A stretch of DNA of 64,000 nucleotides from Astropecten irregularis (lineage: Eukaryota > Echinodermata > Asteroidea > Paxillosida > Astropectinidae). A program made the translations under genes and the position numbers. Positions within the stretch are counted from its first letter, which is position 1. Each line of letters opens with the position of its first letter. The stretch spans positions 10,292,001 to 10,356,000 of the forward strand of contig OZ020244.1 in the NCBI GenBank assembly GCA_963971285.1, given 5' to 3'. Of the stretch, positions 21,501-32,238 are shown piece after piece. The notes under the pieces were generated by a model. It did not search any database. It was not told where the DNA came from and saw only the letters and a list, made by a program, of their open reading frames with translations.

Positions 21501-24500
21501 GGTTTAGGCCCGGATAGGTGGCTGAATGTGTACTATGGAATTACAGGGGTTAATCAGAGGGTGTATTCCATGGGGTGTTAAGTCCAAGGGGTACGGAATG
21601 ATTGGATGTGGCTCGCTGCATCACATATTTTAAGGGAAGGCCCTTAAAGGGGAAAAAAGAAGGAAAGAAAAAGAAGAAGAAAAAACAAAACAAAACAAAG
21701 AAGAAGTATGCAAGCGTATTAAAATTGTGCAGATTTCAATAAAGAAGGGTACCGGTACGGTGCCGGGAGAGGATCAATGAGTCAGTGTGTAATATTTAAT
21801 TAATTGCGGGCCGAATCTGCTCTGGAGGTCCACAGGTTGAGATGGCTGGGGTACCAAAAGCATGCACAGAGACCGGCTGCGACACTAACCTTATGTGGCA
21901 TGCGTCATGTCCCTTCTGAGGAATTACGTGTGAGTCTCCCCCCGTGAGCGCCGAGGACGTCAAGGAGAGGCGGCTCTACAATGGCCCGATTGTAGAATGC
22001 ACAAAACTTAATACCGAGGCCAAGACAGAGGGGATGCATGGCGATGTTTATTTACAAGATCATTACGGGGGAAGCCTCCGACACTCGGTTTGACGGCTTC
22101 GTCCTCCGAGGGGCATGGGGGCTCAAGGGAAAAAGGAAAAGCAGAACCAAAACCAAAATACAAAACAAAAAGGAAAAGGAAAAGATAATTTTGCTTTGAA
22201 GAAGAGGTAATAAGTATTTGGCAGGTTAAATAAACGCATGGCAAATGATGGTTGCATCAATGAAAGGCCCTAATTTATGGTGCAAGGATACACCGTTTTC
22301 TAGGGTGCCGCTTGGTAACATCGCAAAGTTGATAGACTGGGTACGGATGAGGCGCAGTGTATTAAAAAAAAAAAAAAAATCTCCTCGGCCCAAAGATCAA
22401 GAATATTTTGTGGTTTCGAGTTGGCAGGGTTTTATTTCATTGACTCGGCGCTGCTTTTTGGTTTTAAGAACAGTGCCTACGGCTGTCCCACAATTGGGTT
22501 TTGCCTATCCACATGGTTGAATCATAGGGGTGTGCACTCCGAGGTTTATAGGCGAATGTAGTGCAGAAGGGGGAAGAAAGGCTCACAGTTGGTGTACAAA
22601 TAGTGATCACTTAATTATTGCTTTCAGTATACATGTAGTAGCGGGAGCATTCAGATGGAGGGGCCTATCTGAGGGCGGCAGGGGCGCTATACGCAGTGTG
22701 TCATATATGCAGACACGACCAGGTTGCTTTCGAGTTTCTCTAGGTGTCAGTACGAGGCGGATCATCCACCAGGGTTTGGGAATATGCTCTGCGACTGGAT
22801 AAGAAGAAGAAGCTGTCCTTCGCCCAAGTCCGGGAGGAAGTCATATCGGAACCCAGACGGCCGTCCTGAACCTTAGGCATCGTTTTGTGGGAAAGTGCCA
22901 AGTGCCTACGCCGCTGTCTGCTGCGGCGAGGGATGGGCCCTCTTTTGGCGCTTTGTTGTTGGTTTTTTCGGGACTCATCTCCGGGAAACTTGGAACGGCA
23001 TTTATGGTTGCGCTTGAACTCAGGCGCGTCGGGTTTCAAATGGGATGGTGCGAAGTTGATGGAGCGCACACGTAATACCTCCTTCGGTGGTCTACTGGCC
23101 GGCGGAGATACAGACATCGGCAGGCATCTGGGACGCTTGCTTCGCATTGATCGTTCGCTAGCGGTAGTAGATCATTTGTGGGACCACAAGGTGGATGTAC
23201 GTGGACTTCGAGGCTTTATTGAAGGGCGATGTCTGTCACCTTAGCCAGAGTGCTGAAGCTCATATTTTCTTTGACGTCAGGGGAGAATTTCTCTTTGGAG
23301 TTTGGTTTTGGTTCCGTCGGGCGCCAACTCGGCTGATGGGCCTTCCAGGCAGTTGTTCTCCGCAGATTTATAGTCCCCTCTCTTTGGGTGTTCGTCCAGA
23401 GGGAGTTTGGTGGTCAAACGGGCTTCACGTGGGGTCTGATGGTGGCCGGTGCTAAGGCCGTTCATACAGCGTTTCCTGCACGTACAGCAGAGCCGTTTGC
23501 AATGCGGAGCGCTTGAAAGCCATTCGCGCAGTTCAAATTCCATTTCGCGGTGAAGGAGGTGCTAGTTTGAAGGAAGCTTGTGGGACCTAGGTGTCTGCCT
23601 GCTGGGTGAGGAGGCCAGATGCCGTGGCTCTTCATACAGGAATCAACGATTTCGGTTTTCAGAATAGCGTCCGGCAGGCCGCGCGGAGAGCTACCACGAT
23701 GTAAGCTGGCATATCATGTCGATTCCCCTCTTTCAACATCAACGTTTCAAGGAACAAGTGGGCCAGACTGTCAGGGCGGTACGGGACATCACCATGATCG
23801 GATGCAGACGCTTCTGATGGCGTTTAGTGTGGCGGGCGCCCGACGGTAGTCAGTGTCAGTAGGCCTACCGATCTAGCGTATCTATGTTGGTCTCTTCTTC
23901 ACGCAGCTCACGGGAACGAAACCTAGGCTGGAGAGGCTTGGCCGGAATTTTTGGAGGAACAATACATACAATAGGAGGAACGAGGCTGTTTGGTCAAGCT
24001 GTGACGCGTTCGTTCGTCACCCGGATGTCATCGTCAATAGGCCAGGGCTCAAGAGGGATGATCCAAATCCACGATGTTGGTAGATGTCCGGAGCGGCCCA
24101 GTGGGAGAGACAAGGCCTGCATTTTTTGCAAGCGTCAACCTTACTTGGCAGCATACACGGTGGACTCAGAGGGGACACGGTATTTGTCTTCATTGTAGTT
24201 GGGTACAGGCGGTCGCGGCATCCAAACGCCAGGGAGGGGAACCCGTGCATCGGACTGGCTCAGTGTAAGCGGCTATAAATTCGGAGCAGGCCGAGGTGTG
24301 CTTCTCCCCGGGCCATGCAATGAAATTTTCTCTGACGGGCGCGATGGTTGGTGGGTGAGATATGGGTGGGCATCGTGACTTTGGCTGCGGCAGCGGATCC
24401 AAGCGATTTTGTATGGATTATACAGGAACATTTCATTTTCTAGGCTGTGGTGTGCAGGGGTCCGCGTGGCAAACTGGAATCATAAAGGGCGGTGTCGGAG

Positions 24501-25122
24501 GCATTTCTTTCAACCACACAAACGAAAGGCATTAAAGGGGGACTTTCCCTCTAAGGTCTAGACAATGAGGCAATGCCTACCGGTTCGTGGATCTGGCCCG
24601 TGATGATTAATGCAGTTGCCTAGGAGCTTCAAATGGCCGTACCGTCCATCGTACCAGGCCGCAGGTGGTTAGTGGATAGACCGTCCGCGGTAGGCAACCT
24701 TGTCGACCGGAGCGGCCGAGCCCCGTGAGGACTTGGGGGCGAGACTGGGGAGGTTCCCACATTGGGGGTTCAGCATATGCTGAATATTCAAGCACTATGC
24801 CGAGTTTCAACGGACAACGAGGAAACAAGGCACAGATGAAGTGCCCCGCGATGGAGTCGTAATTAAAATGGAAGCAGATGGCCTTCGGCGGCGGGCTTTG
24901 CTGCTGGCGTTTTCTGCCGTCCTCGAGTTGTGACTTTAAAGCCACTAGATCGGATTCGCAGCAGTCCAGACAAGCCTACAGTATATCGGGTACGAGGTCT
25001 AAAGGCCCATGGCCAGGAATAAACTGACGGCTGAGAAATAACAACAGGTCTTCTCAGCTTATAGAAGAGAGAGCGGATAAGGAATGGGAGTGAGAGATGG
25101 GGTGGTTTAGGGGGGGGGGGGG
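21501..25122. other. Unassigned GC-rich region
   Basis: About 3.6 kb with GC-rich composition and many short overlapping frames on both strands, none with a domain I recognise. A purine-rich tract (GGAAAAAAGAAGGAAAGAAAAAG-type) lies near 21650-21700 and an A run near 22365. It could be the rest of an old, heavily mutated element that owns the tandem array, but nothing I see proves it. It ends at a 13-G run (25110-25122) where the gypsy element begins. Confidence 0.5.
25110..25122 (+). repeat. Poly-G tract at an element junction
   Basis: Thirteen consecutive G residues lie exactly at the boundary between the GC-rich unassigned DNA and the truncated end of the gypsy element. This could be a true junction tract or an assembly weak point. 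Confidence 0.85.
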
Positions 25123-25452
25123 TTACTTTGAGGAGACGCGCAGTTTGGTGGGTGCCCGGAACCGAAATCCTTTCAACCCATACCTCAATCCATGTAGAAT
25201 CCAGAGCCCGAGAAATATACAGCGATGCAAATAGTTTACTATTACAATTGGTGATGCAAATGGCGACTCTGACTTCTCTACAACACCTAGTTTCATCATG
25301 GACTCTATTTCACTTTTGATTGTTTCTTGCATCGAGTGTGGTACTGTGTATGCCTTACAACGCACTGGGTTATTACTAGTCAACTGTACACTGTGTTGAA
25401 TTAAGGTTGTACGCCCTGGTACATCAGTGAGGACATCAGCGCAATCATGCAA
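25123..25452 (-). pseudogene. Gypsy reverse transcriptase, N-terminal part only (fossil)
   Basis: A block reading PVRCKAYTVPHSMQETIKSE then LGVVEKSESPFASPIVIV is the N-terminal fingers region of gypsy RT. It lies downstream of integrase on the same strand. The palm with YxDD, and RNase H, are not present because the element stops at the poly-G junction. Confidence 0.85.
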
Positions 25453-27038
25453 TAGCTCACGAACTTGGCATTTCTCGTCTTCTGTTCTGTTCTGTTCTCA
25501 CATATGTCTACATCCTGATAATTTTGAGTCTGCTCTACAGACAGGAAATTAATTTCCATTAAACTGTCATCATCTTCAATGATACTGGTAGATGCGCAGA
25601 TAAGGCTCGCCGCAGCGTGAACGATTTCAGCATTATTGTGCTCCTTGTCCTCGTTCCTACTAACATACTTCTTTAGAAGGTTTGCGTGAAATGTTTTGGG
25701 TTTTCCCTTAACAACTATGGCATAGTCATGTTTTGCAACTTTTTTCACTACCTCATACGGCCCCTTCCACTGCATTTTCAGTTTATTATTGTTAGTGAGC
25801 CGCAAGACTAGTACCTTGTCTCCAACTACAAACCTACGATCCCAAGTTCTAGTATCGTAATACTGTTTGTGTCTCTTGGACGCCTTAGCAAGTTCTTGCC
25901 TCGCTAGCTCACAAGTAGAGTCAAGACGGTCACGTAAATCTACTACATATTTATACGTGGTTTTGACCTCTTCCTCATTATTGTCACCTGTCTACAACTC
26001 CTTAAGTATGGCCAAAGGGCCTCTTACAGTCCTACCATACATTAACTCAAAGGGGGAGAAGTTGAGGCTTTCTTGTGGAGCTTCCCTATACGCAAACAAG
26101 AGCGCTGGCAAAAAGCGGTCCCAGTCCTTGGGCCGTTCCGCACACATTTTTCGCAGCATTTTCTTAAGCGTGCCATTGAACTTCTCAACTAAGCCATTGC
26201 ACATAGGATGATACGGTGTCGTAGTCAATTGTTTTAGAGACAGCAGACGCCCTACTTCTCTCATCATCTCGGAGGTGAAGTGACTACCCTTATCGCTCAA
26301 AATTTCTTGCGGTACGCCCATGCGAGAAAATATTTCAACTAAAGCCTCCGCCACGCGCTCAGTTTCGATGCGGGGAAGTGCCACAGCCTCGGGGTACCCT
26401 GTAGCATAATCAACCAGCGTAAGAATATATCTATTCCTACGCTCAGTGATGGGGTCAATCGGGCCTACAAAGTCGACTGCTACCCGTCGGAAAGGGGTAT
26501 CGATAAGCGGCATTTGCCCTAACGGCACCTTACTGACACTACCCTTAGTAACTGTGCGCTGGCAGATGTCACAGGAAATGCAATGTCTTTGTACATCCCC
26601 GTTAACACCCGGCCAGTAGAAGTGAGCTTGAACTCGATCTAGAGTTTTCATAACCCTCATATGGCCCGCCATTGCTGAATCATGAGCCAGTTCTAACACT
26701 TGAGTTCTATAGCGCTGAGGAACTACCAACTGTTTAGTAGGTTTCCCACTCTCTAGACTACATGATGATTTGTACTCCCTATACAGTAAATTATCTTTCA
26801 CAACATACCGGCTCTCATTACCCGCACCCGTGACTTTTACCGTGCCTACCTTAGCCAAATCCCATAACTTAGACAAAGTTAAGTCTGACCTCTGGGCATT
26901 TTCTATGTCGGTTTTGGACACAGACAGACCATTACTCCCCGGCACTTTCAGAGGGCAAAGAGGTTTTTCTCTCTTTGCTTTTGTGGGCTCTTGTCTCCAC
27001 AGCCGCAACGGACTGACTTCTAATTTGACTCTCAACAT
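25401..27038 (-). pseudogene. Gypsy integrase region (fossil)
   Basis: An N-terminal H2C2 zinc-binding part (H-D-SAMAGHMRVMKTL then C-ISCDICQ) is followed by the catalytic core: VAVDFVGPIDP, the downstream ILSDKGSHFTS block and a GLVEKFNGTLKKM block carrying D, D and E. A C-terminal chromo/GPY-like part (KMQWKGPYEVVKKV) follows at about 25700-25805. This enzyme inserts the cDNA copy. It sits upstream of RT, which defines the Gmr1-type order. Confidence 0.88.
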
Positions 27039-27249
27039 CGTGTGTAATTTTCACACAACGAGGTTTCCACTGGGGGTTGGGGTCGTTTGGATCCCTTACA
27101 CCCGTTACAAAAAAACAAGATCATAAAGTGGGTTTTCCAAGCAAAGTGCTTTGTCTATGTTAATCTCTGCAACAGGGAAGCAACGAACCGTGCCATCCAA
27201 CAAGACACAATGTTCACTGGACCCCAACATTTGGTCTTCTTAGACCAGA

Positions 27250-27340
27250 CTCTTTTTTACCACTACGGTACTACAACCACTGTCCATGAGAACGTCTACT
27301 TCTTTATCTTCCATGTACCCTTTCAAAACTGGCATTGTAT
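27250..27340 (-). pseudogene. Gypsy aspartic protease active-site region (fossil)
   Basis: A VDVLMDSGCSTVVV stretch on the minus strand near 27265-27310 carries the DSG catalytic triad signature of retroviral-type aspartic proteases. It lies between the gag zinc-knuckle region and integrase, the expected place for protease. Confidence 0.7.
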
Positions 27341-27517
27341 GCTGTGTCATACACGCGGCACTAACTACAGGCAGCGTGTGACCACAGGCAAGCTTTATGC
27401 TATCTGCATTCTGGCCGACGCAGCCGAATGGGTTTTTGGCATGCAGCTGAATTTATCCCAACGCAAGCAACCACTTTGTGCTCATCATCGCCAGGCTTAG
27501 TTTCCAGCGCAGCCCCT

Positions 27518-28511
27518 TTATTCGCCTTGCTTGTGAGTGAGGTGTGCCCTGAAATCTGTTTCGACATTCTCGCGCAACATGCCCTCGCCTGCCGCAAACA
27601 TAGCATCGCCTAGCCTCACCGTCAGCATTCTGCGTGGTAGGTTTTGAATCGGGCCTGGACCTACTCTGACCTTCACTAACATTGGGTTTACCCTTAGAGT
27701 TCCTGAAATCTCTTTTAGGTTATACATACCTATGTTTACTATGAGCCTCTACATAGCGATCAGCCATATCTGCCATTTAATCAACATTTGTAAGGTTTCT
27801 TTCTCTCAAGAACAATCCTAGTTCCTTATCACAAATATTAAGCAGTTGTTCCCTAAGCAACAGGTCTTTCAACGATTCAAATGTGTGGGGTGTGTTCCCC
27901 AGATCCATCCATCTATTTAAGTGTGATTGCAACCGTTCAACAAACTGTGTGTACCTTTCGCCTTGCTTTGGTTTGGTATTTCGAAATTTCAATCTAAAAC
28001 CTTCCTCTGTCAGTTGGAATCTATGGAGCAGCGCTGTTTTAACTTCCTTATAATCACTAGCTTGTTCTAACGACAGACGCGAATACACTTCTAATGCTTT
28101 ACCAGTAAGCAATGCACTGAGAGACATAGACCATTCCGATGCGGGCCAACCCATAGAGTTTGCAAACCGCTCGAAACGTCGCAAGTAAGCATCCATATCA
28201 TCCTTCTGCTCATTAAAATATGGTAATTTAGGCATTTTGGATTTCATGATTGAGCCTGTTGAATGGGTTTTAATCTCAACCTTACTATCTAGATCTTTAG
28301 GCTTAGAATTTTGTTCCTGATTAATTTTCAGCTCAAACTCTCTCTTTTCTTTTTCATGTTCCCGCTGCCTAAGTCCTTCTTCCCTTTCAAAATTTTGCGT
28401 TGCCGTTCTTTCTTCGGCTATAGCTTGTTCTCGCTCTTTAATGAAGTCGTACAACTCTTGACCAGAAAGGCCAATTTCCTTACCAAGGGCAACCATTTTT
28501 TCGGTCTCCAT
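27518..28511 (-). pseudogene. Gmr1-type gypsy gag region (fossil)
   Basis: The gag-type N-terminal part begins at 28511: a charged Glu/Arg/Lys-rich stretch (about 90 residues), then LPYFNEQKDDMDAYLRRFE and a GKALEVYSRL block, which match the retrotransposon gag (capsid) family, followed by a helical C-terminal domain. A zinc-knuckle-type region follows toward 27518. Gag would assemble the cytoplasmic particle. The start codon lies about 170 bp inside the primer-binding site, as expected for a leader. Confidence 0.8.
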
Positions 28512-28680
28512 TTTGCTCGGTAAAATATTAGCGAAAACTAAACACCCAACTTAGATATCGATTTTAGGGAGAACACAATGAACTGAGCCCTTACAGCTAT
28601 GCAAACCTATGATCAAACACTGTGCGTAAGAGTAGGCCCCCTACTCTAGATAATTAGTCTGTGGCTCCGTACCGACGAAT

Positions 28681-28702
28681 CGGTTTCCCGGACAAGCCCC
28701 CA
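28681..28702 (-). promoter_or_regulatory. Primer-binding site, tRNA-Pro type
   Basis: On the minus strand TGGGGGCTTGTCCGGGA matches the tRNA-Pro primer site known from gammaretroviruses (TGGGGGCTCGTCCGGGA) with one difference. It lies two bases from the presumed LTR edge (plus-strand TGTCGC at 28705), as expected. Confidence 0.78.
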
Positions 28703-28704
28703 AA

Positions 28705-29489
28705 TGTCGCAGGCCGGACCCTTGCACCAGCCCACTCAGACCAAAAATCAAGAAATAGCTCAAACGGACAGGAATGATATCAAAGGACAAAGTGGTTACG
28801 ATGCAAGAAATTAAATATTTAATTCAACAATTAAAGAAAAACAAAGATTATATACATTGGTTTGGTTTCAATAATTTTACGGGTCCCAACTTTAGAACAT
28901 AGTAGGAATTCTCAGCACAAGTCAATTGTATAAATGGCTACAACTCGTATATATACGGGTTGTTCGCGGATTCTGCTTAGCATAAATTAAATAGTCCACA
29001 GCTCAGTTTAGTACAATATGAGTTTCTTGAGACGTGACAACATCAGGCGAATACTGGAATTAAGTAGTATGGAACATCATGGATTTAGAGCGACATCATC
29101 AGGACGTCAGTACACATTGGTAGCGGTTAGAACCCCGACATGGTAGCAGTGACTCGAGTGATTCAGAGGGACAGTGGCCGTCATCAAACGGCTCATCGGC
29201 CGTACGGGATTACGGGAAGCCCTGTGAATACAAGGCAGTAAGGTGCATCTAAGAACACGGTCCCATGTTTTTATAAAAATTGGCAAACACAAATATACTC
29301 AAAAGTATTTGTATCGAGATAACACACTAGACAATCTATTCCATATCTTCAGTTTCTAATAAATTGGCACTATTTTTGGAAGTATGCTTTCTCAAGTCAT
29401 AGCATATCAATTTAATGCACAGTCTTTAGTTTCAACGAAATAGAGTCGGCGTAACTAGCTTACACATTATTTAGCAGATTGTCAATTTG
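28705..29489 (-). repeat. Gypsy LTR, U5-side part
   Basis: The LTR edge TG..CA is at 28705 next to the primer site. The sequence from 28803 to 29489 reappears, diverged by several indels, at 50031-50695 on the other side of the Polinton in the same orientation. The Polinton TIR starts at 29490. Confidence 0.7.
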
Positions 29490-29731
29490 AGTAGTGTGAT
29501 TATACCAATCCTATTGCAAAATGAAAAATTGTGACATTCAGAACTATTATTTTTCAATATTATTAGTATTTTCAGTAGTGTGATTATACACCCCCATTTT
29601 TCCGCGTTATTTCTCAATATTCTTGGAAAATTATAAAATGGGGAATTCCTCATTTATCCCGGTCATTGAAAATTTTTGAAATGAATCGGAAAAAAATGAA
29701 ATAATGAAATAATATTATTTTATATTATAAT
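29490..29731 (+). repeat. Polinton left terminal inverted repeat
   Basis: About 241 bp matching the reverse complement of 49790-50030 at roughly 95%. It begins AGTAGTGTGATTATACC and holds a second AGTAGTGTGATTAT-like block ~80 bp inside, so the tip is duplicated within the TIR. Confidence 0.92.
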
Positions 29732-29751
29732 AAGAAAGAGAAAGAGAAAAC

Positions 29752-30219
29752 ATGATGAAAGAAAACCTAAAACCAACATATTTTGTAACTCAAAATTTTG
29801 AAAAATATAACGCCATTAACAAAAATGAGAATCATTATTACGGATTGTTTGAAAAGAAAAATTTAATCATCCATCCAGCCGTTAAAAATACAATAAACGG
29901 TTATAATTTAGTATTTATAATGCCACCCAGCTTTTGCCTCGGTATTTATGTCAATTATAAATTTCTTGAAACAAAAGTTTTAGATAATGCAACGGGATAT
30001 AAAATTTGTTACAGTTGGAACCAAAATGAGATGACAAAAGATTTTGATGATATAAGATCGCAAGTGATCAAATTTATTAACAATGAAAAAGAAACTTTAC
30101 CAAAAATAGCTACTAGCTTATTTACAAACATGGGTAAAGAATGTGTAAAACCAATTTATCAAGAACTAAACACCGCCGACAATTCAACTAAAAGAATGTA
30201 TATTAAACTTAAAACATAA
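29752..30219 (+). pseudogene. Polinton small gene, unknown product (fossil)
   Basis: A 155-codon frame just inside the left TIR, preceded by a purine-rich AAGAAAGAGAAAGAGAAAAC leader. The product is Lys/Asn/Tyr-rich, soluble in character, with no domain I recognise. It is clearly not an integrase: there is no D,D-E core or zinc finger. A further frame follows up to about 30483. It runs toward the convergent minus-strand genes starting at 38744. Confidence 0.5.
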
Positions 30220-30435
30220 GGAAAATGAAAATATATCAAACATTCTACTAAACTAATTAACAAAAATAGAGAAACAATTTTAAACATAAACGAATACGTT
30301 AATAAACCGTGTAAAATTACTCCGTACGTTTCATGCAAGGATGTATACTGGGGAACTCACGGTAAAACAGATTATTGTGCTAGTATTAGGTTTGAAGTAG
30401 AACAAGCCATTATCGTTTTAAAAGATAATCACCCT

Positions 30436-30547
30436 ATTGATATCGATACGGATTTATCATTTGATATTGAAGACATTAACTAAAATAAATTTAAAAATGT
30501 TATAAAACTTAAATATTAATAAACCAACAAAAACACCTTGTCTAATT
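30436..30547 (+). repeat. 112-bp Polinton segment duplicated left of the Ngaro element
   Basis: This segment (ATTGATATCGATACGG through CTTGTCTAATT) recurs at 37805-37916 with about one difference. The two copies border the Ngaro element exactly. Both end at the centre of the palindrome described at 37899-37930. Confidence 0.9.
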
Positions 30548-30965
30548 CCACAAGTGTAGGCCTACACATCAATTTTCCATTTGTTTCCGGTCGCTGCGAT
30601 CCGCGAAACAACACAGTGCCAATAATTATTCCATGCCTTCCGGTCGCTGCGATCCGCGAAGGCCCAATTAATACATGTTTCAAATCCAAAAATGTGCAAC
30701 TGTAACACCTTTCAGTTGGTCTCCGGTCGCTGCGATCCGCGAGACAATCTTATATAATATACAAAGGCTGAGTCCCGGCGTAACTTGTGCCGTGGAATCA
30801 TTTGCATGTATATGCATACCCATGCATGCATAACAAAAACAGTTTAAGCGTATATATAATATTGTTTAACCGCAAGGCCTTGGGAGGCTAGTTCCGGAAC
30901 TTGCAATAAGAAACCATCTTGGGGGCAATAAACTCTTTGAAGCAACATGTGCCTCAAAGGGATTA
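30548..30965 (-). repeat. Extra partial A and B unit at the Ngaro 3' end
   Basis: Beyond B2 on the minus strand lie ~95 bp of A (about 30870-30965) and then ~320 bp of B (30548-30868) with three hairpins (30581, 30635 and 30719 starts). The canonical layout ends at B2, so the 3' end has grown by a further partial repeat. Confidence 0.8.
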
Positions 30966-31725
30966 TTACCCCATGCGACAAGACGGGAAGAAATATCAGA
31001 CATTGACAAATTTTATTTCTTTGTTTAGTACGGCCAGAGCAGTTTATTACCAGATAGATTGATTACCATAGGTAATTGCATGTGTCTCCGATCGCTGCGA
31101 GTCGCGAAACACGGATTTTCCGGTCGCTGCGACCCGGGAAAATCACAACTCAATATAAAACTCAACATCATAATCCAATTTGGCTTCCGGTCGCTGCGAT
31201 CCGCGAAGCCCCATAACATTCCACAAGTGTAGGCCTACACATCAATTTTCCATTTGTTTCCGGTCGCTGCGATCCGCGAAACAACACAGTGCCAATAATT
31301 ATTCCATGCCTTCCGGTCGCTGCGATCCGCGAAGGCCCAATTAATACATGTTTCAAATCCAAAAATGTGCAACTGTAACACCTTTCAGTTGGTCTCCGGT
31401 CGCTGCGATCCGCGAGACAATCTTATATAATATACAAAGGCTGAGTCCCGGCGTAACTTGTGCCGTGGAATCATTTGCATGTATATGCATACCCATGCAT
31501 GCATAACAAAAACAGTTTAAGCGTATATATAATATTGTTTAATGATTTCATTTAACCAGACAACTGGCATAAATGTCCATCTTCACTTAAGGCTTGACCA
31601 AGAGCAAGATCAGTGAAAGAAAATGTGCACCAAAATATACTTAAAGTAAACATTTCGAGATGTTAAAATGCGGTAAATAAAAAGCCTTAATAGGGCTATG
31701 ATGGCGTTCAGAATGTAATTCCGTC
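30966..31725 (-). repeat. Ngaro split direct repeat B2
   Basis: Second copy of B1, near-identical, with six hairpins (31082, 31114, 31182, 31254, 31308 and 31392 starts). Confidence 0.85.
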
Positions 31726-31943
31726 AACACTGGGGGAAAACCAATTCAGGGGAGGGCGAAAAACTCCTGCAAAAACTCAATATCATTGCTCTGACGAAAT
31801 TTGAGGAAAACAGGAGGAAATTCCCTTCCGGCTCCATAATGGCAGCCAAGCATTGTGTAACTCCAGAACTGGATTCCCGTGAATTAACCACAAGACATGT
31901 AATGAATCAACTGAACAGGCGGCAGAAAAGGGGAGGCGGCGGG

Positions 31944-32238
31944 CTCAAAAATAATTTTTGTTAAGAACCGCACAACCGACTGGCTAAACTGCTCGGACAA
32001 AAGTGAGTGATAATTCACTAGGGTTCTGGCTATATTGACCGTCCATCTACATGTGGTATTCCGATTAATTAACTCAGTCCAGTCTTTCTGACTACAACCA
32101 TTATTTATGATCACTAGCTGGAATACCACCACTGTGGCCAGAACCGCAAGGCCTTGGGAGGCTAGTTCCGGAACTTGCAATAAGAAACCATCTTGGGGGC
32201 AATAAACTCTTTGAAGCAACATGTGCCTCAAAGGGATT
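31944..32238 (-). repeat. Ngaro split direct repeat A2
   Basis: Internal copy of A1. On the minus strand it follows B1 and precedes a 218-bp spacer (31726-31943), which is not repeated elsewhere in the window. Confidence 0.88.

Larger units (their letters stand above)
25123..29489 (-). mobile_element. Gmr1-order Ty3/gypsy retrotransposon (fossil)
   Basis: A minus-strand element reading LTR, tRNA-Pro-type primer site, gag, aspartic protease, integrase, then reverse transcriptase. Integrase ahead of RT is the Copia-like order seen in the Gmr1 group of gypsy elements, described from deuterostomes. It is truncated inside RT at the poly-G tract near 25122, so RNase H and the 3' LTR are missing. 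It is broken with roughly half a dozen breaks. Its 5' LTR is interrupted by the Polinton, with further LTR sequence at 50031-51339. Confidence 0.82.

Noticed and set aside
22740-23244. Overlapping frames of 119-135 codons on both strands
   Set aside because: No domain on either strand, GC-rich sequence favours chance open frames.
29752-30483. Possible Polinton integrase at the left end
   Set aside because: No zinc finger, D,D-E core or chromodomain wording in the frames.
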